Notes: generated by a model not told the origin, from the sequence alone. Positions 38,484-46,584 are shown, numbered from the stretch's first letter. The stretch is 49,073 nucleotides of DNA from Nanobdellota archaeon (GCA_018901655.1 JAHIEG010000009.1:1-49073); one strand, 5' to 3'. Program-made: numbers and translations.

Positions 38484-39267
38484 TTTTATTCCTCCGGCCA
38501 GAAAGTCTAATAAATGAAAGCATAATAAAACCACTTGCTCCTGCCATGATATACAACTGTCTCGAGTCACCAAGAATCGCTATGTATCTTAATGCCAACA
38601 TCATGTATGCAAGGGCTATGAAACCTATTATTGGAAACAAATCTACTCGTCGCGCTTCTGTACACGGATGCTGTTTTATTTGATCAAAATCTTCTCGACT
38701 ATGATTAAGGTCGTTTGTAAAATCAGATATCGCAAGAGGCATTCCTTTTGTCTTAAACCATGCTTGTCTTAATTGATTTTTATCTAGTTTAACTTTTTCA
38801 AGAATAAGTTGTTCAGCATACTTTTTTTCAAATGGTTTTAGTTTTACTTCTTCTTTAAAAATCCAACTAAGTTCTTTACTTTGAAGTTTGTCTACACACG
38901 AAGCAATTACGATAACTTTCCGCGTTTTCGCTAACCTTAGAATTATTTTAATGTCTTGTTTTGTGATATCTTGTAGATTATTAATAAATAGAAAAATCGT
39001 CTTGTCTGAATCGTTTATTCTTTTCTCAATCTCATTAACTAGTTTTGTTTTGTCAGCAACAGAATAATATCCTAATTCTTTTGCAAAGAGCGCTAAAAAG
39101 TTTTTTGAAAGTGTAGGTTCAAACAGATAAAAAGAATTGATATGACGAGATTTTATTTCTTCCAACAGCTCGTGCTTACCAACACCGATAGGACCTGTTA
39201 CTAAAATATTATAAGCTTTACCAATCGCAGTTTCAATTAATTTAATTTCATCATCTCTTCCTATCAT
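38473..39267 (-). CDS. Membrane-anchored P-loop pseudo-ATPase, 264 aa
   Basis: STAND/AAA-like order (MIGRDDEIKLIETAIGKAYNILVTGPIGVGKHELLEEI) but the Walker A Ser/Thr is His (GKH) and the Walker B acidic pair reads FLFINNLQDI, so ATP hydrolysis is unlikely. Two C-terminal hydrophobic helices (LFPIIGFIALAYMMLALRYIAIL and LYIMAGASGFIMLSFI) anchor it in the membrane. Coupled to the HerA-like motor by overlap; it may dock it at the membrane. Confidence 0.65.
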   Translation of the reverse strand: MIGRDDEIKLIETAIGKAYNILVTGPIGVGKHELLEEIKSRHINSFYLFEPTLSKNFLALFAKELGYYSVADKTKLVNEIEKRINDSDKTIFLFINNLQDITKQDIKIILRLAKTRKVIVIASCVDKLQSKELSWIFKEEVKLKPFEKKYAEQLILEKVKLDKNQLRQAWFKTKGMPLAISDFTNDLNHSREDFDQIKQHPCTEARRVDLFPIIGFIALAYMMLALRYIAILGDSRQLYIMAGASGFIMLSFIRLSGRRNKNGH

Positions 39268-39768
39268 TTAACCACCCGCGTATACAAGTGATTTGAATGA
39301 TGCAAGAAGATCTATATTGAAAAACACAATTAGAAGATGAATTGTAAGAATTAGGAATAGTATAACAAACAACCATGTTTCTCTCCTACTCCTCGTTGGA
39401 ATAATACCTGAAAAGATTACAAACGATAAACAGCTTGGATACAGTAATGGAACACCAGTTGGATTAAGCATATCAAAAAAGAGGTGTAGAAAATAACCAA
39501 CAGTTAAAACAATAGCTAGTTGAGTACTGACTAAGATTCCAATAAGAAAAACACCAGTCAATGCTAGAAATGAATGCATGACAGTTCGATGTCCATATTT
39601 ATTGTTTATACGTTTTGAAATTGGTTTAAACAACTTTCCTATAAAAGAATGAGTAGTGTCAATGTCAGGCAAAAGACATGCAACTGCTCCAACTAAGATG
39701 AGAACAGGAGTATAACTCATTAAGCTGAATACCAATACACCAGATAATGCATGTGTGTAAGACATCAT
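39268..39768 (-). CDS. YdjM/DUF457-type membrane-bound metal-dependent hydrolase, 166 aa
   Basis: MSYTHALSGVL, CLLPDIDTTHSF, YGHRTVMHSFLAL and YFLHLFFDMLNPTGVPLLYP give the H...DxD...HRxxxHS...HxxxD pattern of the family, with about four membrane helices. Enzymatic role is unclear. It starts inside the end of the zinc-ribbon gene (ATGAATGATG) and ends right before the pseudo-ATPase gene. Confidence 0.8.
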   Translation of the reverse strand: MMSYTHALSGVLVFSLMSYTPVLILVGAVACLLPDIDTTHSFIGKLFKPISKRINNKYGHRTVMHSFLALTGVFLIGILVSTQLAIVLTVGYFLHLFFDMLNPTGVPLLYPSCLSFVIFSGIIPTRSRRETWLFVILFLILTIHLLIVFFNIDLLASFKSLVYAGG

Positions 39769-39905
39769 TCATATCTCCTCAACCCTTTCCTTCTCAAAAT
39801 GATTTTATGTCTGCATTCTGCACAAACGATTCCACCTGGATAGCATAGGTTTTTCATACATCTAGGATGTTTTTTCTTGTCACAAGTTGGGCAAATTACT
39901 GTCAT
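39765..39905 (-). CDS. Small zinc-ribbon protein, 46 aa
   Basis: MTVICPTCDKKKHPRCMKNLCYPGGIVCAECRHKI: CPTC and CAEC plus two further Cys, then a basic tail (ILRRKGLRRYE). Missed by the ORF track. A GTTTATAAG TATA box is about 25 bases upstream and the stop overlaps the next ATG. First gene of the HerA operon. Confidence 0.7.
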   Translation of the reverse strand: MTVICPTCDKKKHPRCMKNLCYPGGIVCAECRHKIILRRKGLRRYE

Positions 39906-39942
39906 GATTAAAAATATCCAAAATCAGCTTATAAACTTAACT

Positions 39943-39994
39943 AGCGCACGCGCGCGCGTGTTTTTTCGTCCTTTTTGTCGTGCGCGCACGCGCT
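39943..39994. other. GC-rich, Z-DNA-prone palindromic region; candidate origin
   Basis: AGCGCACGCGCGCGCGTG (39943-39960) and GTGCGCGCACGCGCT (39980-39994) flank a T-rich spacer (TTTTTTCGTCCTTTTTGTC). The arms pair at AGCGC/GCGCT and each is itself palindromic, with alternating purine-pyrimidine runs. It is the most GC-rich spot in the element, between the replication ATPase gene and the divergent HerA operon. Confidence 0.5.
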
Positions 39995-40032
39995 ACTTAG
40001 CCTTAAAAGTCAGTTTTTGATTATAAGAGATT

Positions 40033-41739
40033 ATGAGTCTTGTTTTAACTAAAAAATTTGAAGACGAGTTTAAAGAATCTATACTAGATATTCTTTACAA
40101 GTTTAGAGCTCATGAATATTGGATTAGTCAAGACTTACTTCTTAAAATAGCTGTTTCAAAGAAATACAAACTCAATAAAATTGATACAAAAGAGTTCACC
40201 AGTGTTCAGAAAGAATACGCAAGCCAGATTATAATAATGATTTCAAAACTTGAAGAAGAAGCTTTGATACAAATAAATTCACAATTAGAAATAAAACTTA
40301 CATTAAAAGGAAAACAAGATTGTGAAAACGAAGACATGTCTCCTATACTTGATGGAAGTTGCTCTAAAAGAATTCATGCTGCTCTTGATTTTAATGAACA
40401 AGCGTATATAGGAATTTATCTTCCATGTAAAAGTAAAGATGAGGAAATAAGTAACCTTTGTATAATAACAGATGATCATGAAATAATGCCAGTTACAGAG
40501 AGCAATCTCAAATCAGCAGATCTTATTATTGAGAGTGTTACTGAGACAGAATCAAGGTGGTCTTTAGACTCAATAAATGATTATATTATAAGCAAATCAT
40601 CTACAAGTACTGATATTTTTAATCGAATAAGAGAACAGTATACAAAATATATTGATTTTCCAGAAGAGGACGCTTATGATTTCTTTTCTCTCTGGGTTAT
40701 TGGAACTTATTTACATCCATTATTCAACTCATATCCTTATCTTTATACTGGTGGAATAAAGGAGTCTGGAAAATCAAAATTATTATATACAACTTTTTGT
40801 ATGACGTTCAATTCAATATTCTCTGGAAACATGAGTGCATCAGCAATATTCAGATTGATTCAGGGTAACCGTTGTACTTTACTCATAGACGAGACAGAAA
40901 ACTTATCAAATCCTGAAAGAGCAATGGAATTTAGAACAATATTATTAAATGGATATAAGAGTGGTTCAAAAATATATAGAGTTGAATCAAATAAAGCAAA
41001 ACAGTTCAAGGTTATACCATTTGAACCTTATTCACCTAAAATAATAGCAAATATCCGAGGTTTAGAAGATGTTTTAGAATCGAGATGTATACCATTTATT
41101 CTTAAAAGAACAATGAATAAATTAATTGGTAATGTAGAAATAAATGAAAAAGATAAGATTTGGCAAGAGATTAGAAATGATTTGTATGTTTTTACATTAA
41201 CTAATTGGAAAGACATTAAAGAAACATATGATAATCTAAAAAATGAAACTGATCTATCGAACAGACAATGGGAATTGTGGAAACCTATTTTCTCTATAGC
41301 ATATTTTATTGATATTGATCTTTATGATAAGATGAAGATTCTTGCTCAGAATAAATCCAAGGAACAGCAAACAGAGAACACAACAGAGACAGGTGAATAT
41401 ATTCTAGTAGAAACGTTGACTCAGTTAGTGACTAGCGACAACTACTATAGAATAAAAGATATTCATCAAAAAGTTATTGAACAGTTTGACAGTGAACAGA
41501 GATGGTTAACAAGTACATGGATAGGAAGAGCTCTCAGACGCCTTGGTTTTTCTGAAAAGCGTAGAATCGGTGGAAGAACAGAGATCAAATTAAATGTTGA
41601 TGATGTGATTAACATGGCTGAACGTCTTGGGATACCTCTACAAACTCCACAACCTACACAAGTTGTACAGGACGAGTTAACATGGCTTCCAACAGGTTGT
41701 GGAGGAAGTAGCACTTGTGGAGGGGCTGAGGATGAATAA
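40033..41739 (+). CDS. Primase/helicase-like AAA ATPase of mobile elements, 568 aa
   Basis: Winged-helix-like N-terminus (1-100), a middle region, then a P-loop core: Walker A YTGGIKESGKSKLLYT (about residue 240), Walker B CTLLIDETENL, and PKIIANIRGLEDVLESRCIPFILKR as sensor/arginine-finger region, as in DUF3631 and SF3-type replication ATPases of plasmids and viruses. A C-terminal winged helix (WLTSTWIGRALRRLGFSEKRRIGGR) may bind the origin. No primase active site was recognised. It ends in CGGSSTCGG. Confidence 0.75.
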   Translation: MSLVLTKKFEDEFKESILDILYKFRAHEYWISQDLLLKIAVSKKYKLNKIDTKEFTSVQKEYASQIIIMISKLEEEALIQINSQLEIKLTLKGKQDCENEDMSPILDGSCSKRIHAALDFNEQAYIGIYLPCKSKDEEISNLCIITDDHEIMPVTESNLKSADLIIESVTETESRWSLDSINDYIISKSSTSTDIFNRIREQYTKYIDFPEEDAYDFFSLWVIGTYLHPLFNSYPYLYTGGIKESGKSKLLYTTFCMTFNSIFSGNMSASAIFRLIQGNRCTLLIDETENLSNPERAMEFRTILLNGYKSGSKIYRVESNKAKQFKVIPFEPYSPKIIANIRGLEDVLESRCIPFILKRTMNKLIGNVEINEKDKIWQEIRNDLYVFTLTNWKDIKETYDNLKNETDLSNRQWELWKPIFSIAYFIDIDLYDKMKILAQNKSKEQQTENTTETGEYILVETLTQLVTSDNYYRIKDIHQKVIEQFDSEQRWLTSTWIGRALRRLGFSEKRRIGGRTEIKLNVDDVINMAERLGIPLQTPQPTQVVQDELTWLPTGCGGSSTCGGAEDE

Positions 41740-41830
41740 AGCTGACGATTTTGAAGAGTTTGTAAAACGCTGGGATAGCATAGTAGAGGAAGCTAGAGAA
41801 CAGCTAAAAAGACAGGGTAGATTATCATGA
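41732..41830 (+). CDS. Possible 32-aa protein downstream of the replication ATPase
   Basis: MNKADDFEEFVKRWDSIVEEAREQLKRQGRLS, overlapping the ATPase end, with GAGG just before its ATG. One amphipathic helix. Confidence 0.4.
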   Translation: MNKADDFEEFVKRWDSIVEEAREQLKRQGRLS

Positions 41831-41910
41831 AATATACTAAGGAACAGGTCAAAGAATGGACTAGAATAATAAGAAAGGTTAGAAGAATGAAAGTAGTTAA
41901 TAAATCTTAA
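41827..41910 (+). CDS. Possible 27-aa basic peptide
   Basis: MKYTKEQVKEWTRIIRKVRRMKVVNKS. It overlaps the previous small ORF by ATGA, which supports real coupled translation. Strongly basic; it could touch DNA. Confidence 0.35.
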   Translation: MKYTKEQVKEWTRIIRKVRRMKVVNKS

Positions 41911-41913
41911 TTA

Positions 41914-42084
41914 TTATGCTTTTTCGATAAGAATGCCTTTTTTTCCTTCGTCTTCAAATACAATAATATTAAGTTTGGTTTTATCAGTCCATTTTAGATA
42001 TCTAATCTCTTTAGTAAGGAATAATACTAATCCACGAGCGCCTAATTTTGTTACTGTTTTTATATTCTTTATATCAACTTTCAT
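41914..42084 (-). CDS. AbrB-like small DNA-binding protein, 56 aa
   Basis: IKTVTKLGARGLVLFLTKEIRYLKWTDKTKLNIIVFEDEGKKGILIEKA fits the swapped-hairpin AbrB pattern (xKLGxRGxxxxLPKEIRxxLxxxxGDxLxIxxE). Missed by the ORF track. A TATA box (GTATTTATAAATA) lies upstream. It is the last gene inside the right boundary and may regulate the element or act as an antitoxin. Confidence 0.65.
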   Translation of the reverse strand: MKVDIKNIKTVTKLGARGLVLFLTKEIRYLKWTDKTKLNIIVFEDEGKKGILIEKA

Positions 42085-42188
42085 GTATTATATTGTATAA
42101 TAGATATTTATAAATACTATAAAGACACATATATTGTATAGAGTAATTAAAATAAATAATAATGAACACCGAACTAATTTTAGAGGCT

Positions 42189-42201
42189 CTCCGGGCTCAC
42201 T
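42189..42201 (+). repeat. att core copy (right boundary)
   Basis: CTCCGGGCTCACT, the exact copy of the tRNA-Arg end at 19260. No rest of a tRNA is present here. It touches the last base of the RNase H-like gene's stop codon. Confidence 0.7.
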
Positions 42202-42662
42202 TATGCTACATATGACGGGTTTGCTCTTTTTTGATAATCTCGTTTTTCGTCATGACAATCTCTTGATACCATATCTGCTATTTCAAATCGGGATCTAATA
42301 TGTTCTTTATTTTTATAATAGCTTTTTTCATCACACTGGAATAATGTTGGTTCTTTGTCAAATTTTTGAATAAGATGCCAGAAATGATCATTTTTCTTTA
42401 AACATGGTGGCATTAAATCATTGTATATTGTAATCTTTCCTCTAGTTAGACCTTCCATTTCAGCAAGTTCCATTGCATATAATACAGAATTTGCTTCAGC
42501 TTGGTCAGATCTTTTACATCTCCCATTATATTTCCCCCATATTCCATAATGTTCAATTATTGGCTTATTTTTTTTCATATTTGTTATTATATCAATAACA
42601 ACACCAAGCCCAGCTTCATTCCCACCATTAGAAGCATCAGCATATAAATTTGCTTCAAACAT
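42201..42662 (-). CDS. RNase H-like protein, 153 aa
   Basis: FEANLYADASNGGNEAGLGVVI supplies the first Asp strand, RSDQAEANSVLYAMELAEMEG the Glu helix, ITIYNDLM the second Asp and FEIADMVSRDCHDEKR the last, in RNase HI order. It would cut RNA in RNA-DNA hybrids. Its stop codon begins exactly at the element's right att repeat, so the element inserted just downstream of it. Confidence 0.7.
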   Translation of the reverse strand: MFEANLYADASNGGNEAGLGVVIDIITNMKKNKPIIEHYGIWGKYNGRCKRSDQAEANSVLYAMELAEMEGLTRGKITIYNDLMPPCLKKNDHFWHLIQKFDKEPTLFQCDEKSYYKNKEHIRSRFEIADMVSRDCHDEKRDYQKRANPSYVA

Positions 42663-42754
42663 AAATTAATTAGTATAATGAATTATTTATATGAGAAAAT
42701 AGACTTTTGGATATACAAGGGGTTTAAATGTTTTTGTATCTTATTATTATAGTT

Positions 42755-43420
42755 ATGAAAGGAAAGATAATTGCTTTTGAAGGTGGGGATCGTGCTGGTA
42801 AAAATACCCAAACACGTTTGATGATTAATAGATTAGAAGAAGTTGGTCTTATTGTTGAGACAGAATCATTTCCAACATATGATAAAACGCCAGTAGGTGT
42901 TATTCCTGCCGAATATCTTACAGGAAGATTTGGCGACAAAGATGATATTAAACCAGAAGTTGGTTCTCTTTTTTATTCAGCTGATAGATATCAGTTTAAA
43001 GAAAAATTTGAAAAGGCATTAGAAAAAGGAAAATATCTAGTTCTTGATAGATATATTGCTTCTAATTTATATCAGGTAGCTAAAGCACCTAAAGAGCAAT
43101 GGTTAGAATTATGGGAATGGATAAAAAAGGTTGAATCAAGATTACCACAACCAGATGAAACAATATATCTTAATGTTTCACCTAAAATATCTTCTAAATT
43201 ATTTAGTGGCGAGTCTAAGAATCATCTTCTTAGAGAAGGGCAAAAAGATGAACATGAAGCTGATGAAAATTATCTTAAAAGAGTAAATGAAGCTTATCTA
43301 ACTATTGGTAGTAGGGAAGGGTGGATAATGATAGATTGTGTTGAAAAGGGAATAATGAGATCGGTAGAAGAAATTTCTAATCAAGCATTTAATGAATTAA
43401 AAGTGAGGAAGGTAATATGA
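42755..43420 (+). CDS. tmk: Thymidylate kinase, 221 aa
   Basis: IIAFEGGDRAGKNTQTRLM is the P-loop with the DR of eukaryote- and virus-type enzymes (Asn where Ser is usual), and VLDRYIASNLYQVAK the DRY motif; it makes dTDP from dTMP. ATG 42755 is chosen because the TATA box GGTTTAAATG overlaps the upstream ATG at 42728. It is followed by a 31-aa ORF (ATGA overlap) and ThyX, the enzyme supplying its substrate. Confidence 0.9.
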   Translation: MKGKIIAFEGGDRAGKNTQTRLMINRLEEVGLIVETESFPTYDKTPVGVIPAEYLTGRFGDKDDIKPEVGSLFYSADRYQFKEKFEKALEKGKYLVLDRYIASNLYQVAKAPKEQWLELWEWIKKVESRLPQPDETIYLNVSPKISSKLFSGESKNHLLREGQKDEHEADENYLKRVNEAYLTIGSREGWIMIDCVEKGIMRSVEEISNQAFNELKVRKVI

Positions 43421-43512
43421 CAAAGCAAATGTTTAAAAAACCAAAAGTTGTTTCTGAAAAAATATTAAAACATTACAAGAAAGATTGGGTATTTAAGTTT
43501 TTAGGTATATAG
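43417..43512 (+). CDS. 31-aa ORF resembling the ThyX N-terminus
   Basis: MTKQMFKKPKVVSEKILKHY... starts much like ThyX (MTEAMFQKPNV) seven bases further on. It overlaps tmk by ATGA. It may be a relic of a duplicated thyX start or a real micropeptide. Confidence 0.4.
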   Translation: MTKQMFKKPKVVSEKILKHYKKDWVFKFLGI

Positions 43513-43519
43513 TGATTAT

Positions 43520-44935
43520 ATGACTGAAGCAATGTTTCAAAAACCCAATGTAAAATTAATTGCTTATACACAGGGTAAGGTTGGGGAATATAAAATCGGT
43601 CCAGATGATATATGTGCTTTTTCTGCAGCTGGTTGTAGAGATTCAAGAAGTTTATATCAGATAATTCTAGATGCAAAAAACAAATTAACTTCAGAAGAAT
43701 ATCAAAAAGAAAAAGAACATTATTTAAATGTAAGTGTTGGCAATGCTCATCTTTCTGTTTTAGATAAAGCTAATTTCGAATTTTCTGTAGAGGGATTACC
43801 AAGAACAGTTACATTAGCTCTATGCGAACCACATTTCTTTTCACATTTACAACAGTCACAACGATTTACATCAGCTGATAAAGGATGTTATTTCTCAGAA
43901 AATGTAAAGGGAACTAAATTATGTGAAAAAACACAAAAAGTTTTAGACCAATCATTTATATTATATGAGCAGGGAGATTCTAGTAACATAAAAATGGAAG
44001 ACGCTAGATATATTTTACCATTAGGAACAAAGACCAATATATCAACTAATGGATCTGCAAGAGAATTTTTATATTTCGATATCATGACCGAGCAGGAAAC
44101 AATGCCACCAATAGTAAGAGATACGGCAAAATTGATGTATGAAGAAATAACTAAGGTTGCACCTTTAATATCTAAAAAGAGAGAAAAAACTCGCGAAGTA
44201 TTATCTTTCATGCCATCTTCACAATTATTTGGAGAATGTAATGAATCATTAAACAACTTAATTGAGAAATATAATAGACCTACAAAGCCGGTATTGATTG
44301 ATACATTTGATTTAGATGCGATTACTAAAAAATCAATGCATAGAGCTGTTAAGGAAAGAAATATGAATGAGTTAGCTAATCTTAAATCTTCTGGTTACGT
44401 ATTCTTATTTCCAATAAGTCTCGCTGGGTTTCATCAGGGAACAAGACAAAGAACTTGGGATCATACTGTTGAAACAGCATATGACGCAGTGCAAAGGGTA
44501 GCCGAATACGATAATCCAACCGGCCCTAATGATTTTAGTAAATACAGTTTAAAACATCGAGTTCCACCACAATTACTTCATAATGAGTATGGTCTTGATA
44601 GCTATAATCAACAGACAAATAAAATGTTTGATTTATATGATGAATGGTTAGATGAAGGCGAGCCAAAACAAGAAGCTGTTAATGTTTTACCACACAATTT
44701 AATTATATATGATAGAGTAAAAATTGATATGTGGAATATGATACATTCTTTTAGGCAAAGATTATGTACAACAGCTCAGTGGGAGATAAGAAGAATTACA
44801 GAACAAATGCTTGATGAAGCAATAAAAAAGTCTCCAGAATATGTTTCAGACATACTTGAAGAATATATTGGAACTAGATGTGAAATTGATAAAGTGTGTT
44901 TTGAATCAAAACCCTGTGCAAAATTTAAAGCTTAA
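43520..44935 (+). CDS. thyX: Flavin-dependent thymidylate synthase with two ThyX-like domains, 471 aa
   Basis: Twice the usual ThyX length. First half: HFFSHLQQSQRFTSADKG and EDARYILPLGTKTNISTNGSAREFLYF; second half: HQGTRQRTWDHTVETAYD and AVNVLPHNLIIYD...SFRQRLCTTAQWEIRR. Together they recall the ThyX motif RHRxxSxxxxSxR and C-terminal AQWEIR. Each half lacks some canonical residues, so they may complement each other. Makes dTMP from dUMP with FAD and folate. A GTGAT site precedes the ATG, next to tmk. Confidence 0.8.
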   Translation: MTEAMFQKPNVKLIAYTQGKVGEYKIGPDDICAFSAAGCRDSRSLYQIILDAKNKLTSEEYQKEKEHYLNVSVGNAHLSVLDKANFEFSVEGLPRTVTLALCEPHFFSHLQQSQRFTSADKGCYFSENVKGTKLCEKTQKVLDQSFILYEQGDSSNIKMEDARYILPLGTKTNISTNGSAREFLYFDIMTEQETMPPIVRDTAKLMYEEITKVAPLISKKREKTREVLSFMPSSQLFGECNESLNNLIEKYNRPTKPVLIDTFDLDAITKKSMHRAVKERNMNELANLKSSGYVFLFPISLAGFHQGTRQRTWDHTVETAYDAVQRVAEYDNPTGPNDFSKYSLKHRVPPQLLHNEYGLDSYNQQTNKMFDLYDEWLDEGEPKQEAVNVLPHNLIIYDRVKIDMWNMIHSFRQRLCTTAQWEIRRITEQMLDEAIKKSPEYVSDILEEYIGTRCEIDKVCFESKPCAKFKA

Positions 44936-45573
44936 TATAAAACAATTTTTAAAACTTCTTTTAAACTTTTAATTTTATTAGCTTTAAGATTTTTATTATA
45001 GCTATGTTCTAAAATATATGTTTTAATTCCAATTGCTTTGCCAGCTTTAACATCAGAATCACTATCACCTACAAATATAATTTCATCTTTTTTTATCCTT
45101 AATCTTTTTAATACAAGTTTAAGCATTTCCGGATCTGGTTTAGGATTTTTAACCTTATCTGCAGTTACAATGGTATTGAATTTATCAAATTTAATAACTT
45201 TCAATGAAACAATAGCTTGCTTTTTTGTTTGATTTGTTGCAATTGCTAATTTAATTTTGTTTTTCTTTAATTCTTTTAAAACCTGAGTTGAATAAGACAT
45301 TGGTGTAGCATGTTTTCTAAGATAGTTTTCAGCGTACTGAAATACAACCCAACGTCTCATTTTTTCTAATTTATCTTTTTTAATTTTAGGTGCAAGTTTT
45401 TTTATCCACACTTTAGAAGAAGAACCAGTTAGTTCTAAAATTTCTGATTTTTTAGTTTGTCCATCTTCTTCAAATTTTCTTAATGCATCTTTAAATAAAT
45501 AATAGACTGCTGCTTGAGAATCAATTAGTGATCCATCTATGTCAAATATTACTGCTTTAATCTTTTTTTTCAT
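44932..45573 (-). CDS. HAD-family phosphatase, 213 aa
   Basis: AVIFDIDGSLIDSQ (DxDGS nucleophile), LAIATNQTKKQ (motif II), KPDPEMLKLVLKRL (motif III Lys) and IIFVGDSDSDVKAGKAIG (motif IV) form a complete phosphoglycolate-phosphatase-like enzyme. Last gene of the smc operon, overlapping scpB by 17 bases and converging on thyX with a four-base overlap. Confidence 0.88.
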   Translation of the reverse strand: MKKKIKAVIFDIDGSLIDSQAAVYYLFKDALRKFEEDGQTKKSEILELTGSSSKVWIKKLAPKIKKDKLEKMRRWVVFQYAENYLRKHATPMSYSTQVLKELKKNKIKLAIATNQTKKQAIVSLKVIKFDKFNTIVTADKVKNPKPDPEMLKLVLKRLRIKKDEIIFVGDSDSDVKAGKAIGIKTYILEHSYNKNLKANKIKSLKEVLKIVLY

Positions 45574-46084
45574 TTTGAATCATCTCATTGAAAAACGTTT
45601 TGAAATCGTTTGTACTTTCAAGTCCAAAATAGTTTGCAAATTCTTTAGTTGCTATAAGTGCTTTTGTTCTTCCAAGTTTCTCAGTTCGTATTAATCCTTT
45701 TTGTTGTAATTTTTTAACATAATCATATGCACGATTTCCTATAACCTTAACTACATCTGATTGGGATATTGGTTGTTTATACGCTACTAATGCAAGTACT
45801 CTTAGTAAACCTTTATTGAGATCCTTATATGGAGTTAAACTTCTTACAGCATTAACATATTCTGGTTTTACTTTCATTTGATATCCTTCTGAAGTTTCAA
45901 AAACATGAACACCGTGATTTGGATCTTCATATTCTTCTTTAATCGTATCAATTATTTTTTGTAAAATACTTGGAGAAACATTAAACATTCTAGACATTTT
46001 GTATGTTGTTATAACGTCGTTTGTCATGAACAGGGCTGCTTCTACCTGTGGTTTCAATGTTCTTACTTTTTCTTCTACTTTCAT
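45557..46084 (-). CDS. scpB: Chromosome segregation protein ScpB, 175 aa
   Basis: KPQVEAALFMTNDVITTYKMSRMFNVSPSILQKIIDTIKEEYED...GVHVFETSEGYQMKVKPEY, then LALVAYKQPISQSDVVKVIGNRAYDYVKKLQQKGLIRTEKLGRTKALIATKEFANYFGL: the two winged helices of ScpB. It binds the kleisin ScpA to complete the SMC condensin. ATGA overlap with the GNAT gene. Confidence 0.92.
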   Translation of the reverse strand: MKVEEKVRTLKPQVEAALFMTNDVITTYKMSRMFNVSPSILQKIIDTIKEEYEDPNHGVHVFETSEGYQMKVKPEYVNAVRSLTPYKDLNKGLLRVLALVAYKQPISQSDVVKVIGNRAYDYVKKLQQKGLIRTEKLGRTKALIATKEFANYFGLESTNDFKTFFNEMIQNEKKD

Positions 46085-46584
46085 AATATCTTACCTACAA
46101 CATATGTATCAATATACTTACCGTTATCTAATAACATTCCTTTTTTTAAACTACATTCAATCTTAAATCCAAGGTGTTTAGCAAGTTTTATTGAAGCTTT
46201 ATTTTCAATAGCTATTTCTGCATCTATTCTTTTAAATTTTCTTTTTTTTGCAAAAATTAACATAGTTTTAACTAATTTTGTTCCGATTCCCCTTCTACGA
46301 TAATTGTAATCAATACCCCACCCAATAGTTGCTCTATGACTTAATCTTCCGTTACCTCTCTGCGTTATACCAACAGAACCAATTATTTTTTCTTCATCAG
46401 TTGCTAAAAAATAAAATGTTGTGGGACTTTTAGCTAAAAGATTTTCTCTTGTTTCTTTAATAGTGTCTTTATTTTTAGGCTTGTTTGTTCCGGTGTAACT
46501 CCATTGTTTTTTTCTGACCTGTTTATTTATAAATTCTATCATAGCTTTCTCATCACCAACTTTAGCTTTTCGTATTGTAATCAT
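46081..46584 (-). CDS. GNAT N-acetyltransferase, 167 aa
   Basis: ITIRKAKVGDEKAMIEFIN start, and YNYRRRGIGTKLVKTMLIFAKK is motif A for acetyl-CoA binding (R-x-x-G-x-G), followed by NKASIKLAKHLGFKIECSLKKGM. Resembles protein or amino-acid acetyltransferases. It sits between scpA and scpB with four-base overlaps on both sides, so it is expressed with condensin. Confidence 0.85.
   Translation of the reverse strand: MITIRKAKVGDEKAMIEFINKQVRKKQWSYTGTNKPKNKDTIKETRENLLAKSPTTFYFLATDEEKIIGSVGITQRGNGRLSHRATIGWGIDYNYRRRGIGTKLVKTMLIFAKKRKFKRIDAEIAIENKASIKLAKHLGFKIECSLKKGMLLDNGKYIDTYVVGKIL

Larger units (their letters stand above)
19260..42201. mobile_element. Integrated element of about 22.9 kb in tRNA-Arg
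   Basis: Bounded by a 13-base direct repeat of the tRNA-Arg 3' end, with a tyrosine recombinase starting 58 bases inside the left boundary. The interior carries replication-type ATPases, a HerA-like ATPase, regulators and many orphan small genes, while typical chromosomal genes lie outside both ends. No capsid, portal or conjugation genes were recognised. The integrase lacks a catalytic Arg, so mobility is doubtful today. Confidence 0.7.

Noticed and set aside
19260-42201. Calling the element a provirus
   Set aside because: HerA-like ATPase and YdjM occur in viruses and plasmids alike, and no capsid, portal or spindle-type coat gene was recognised.
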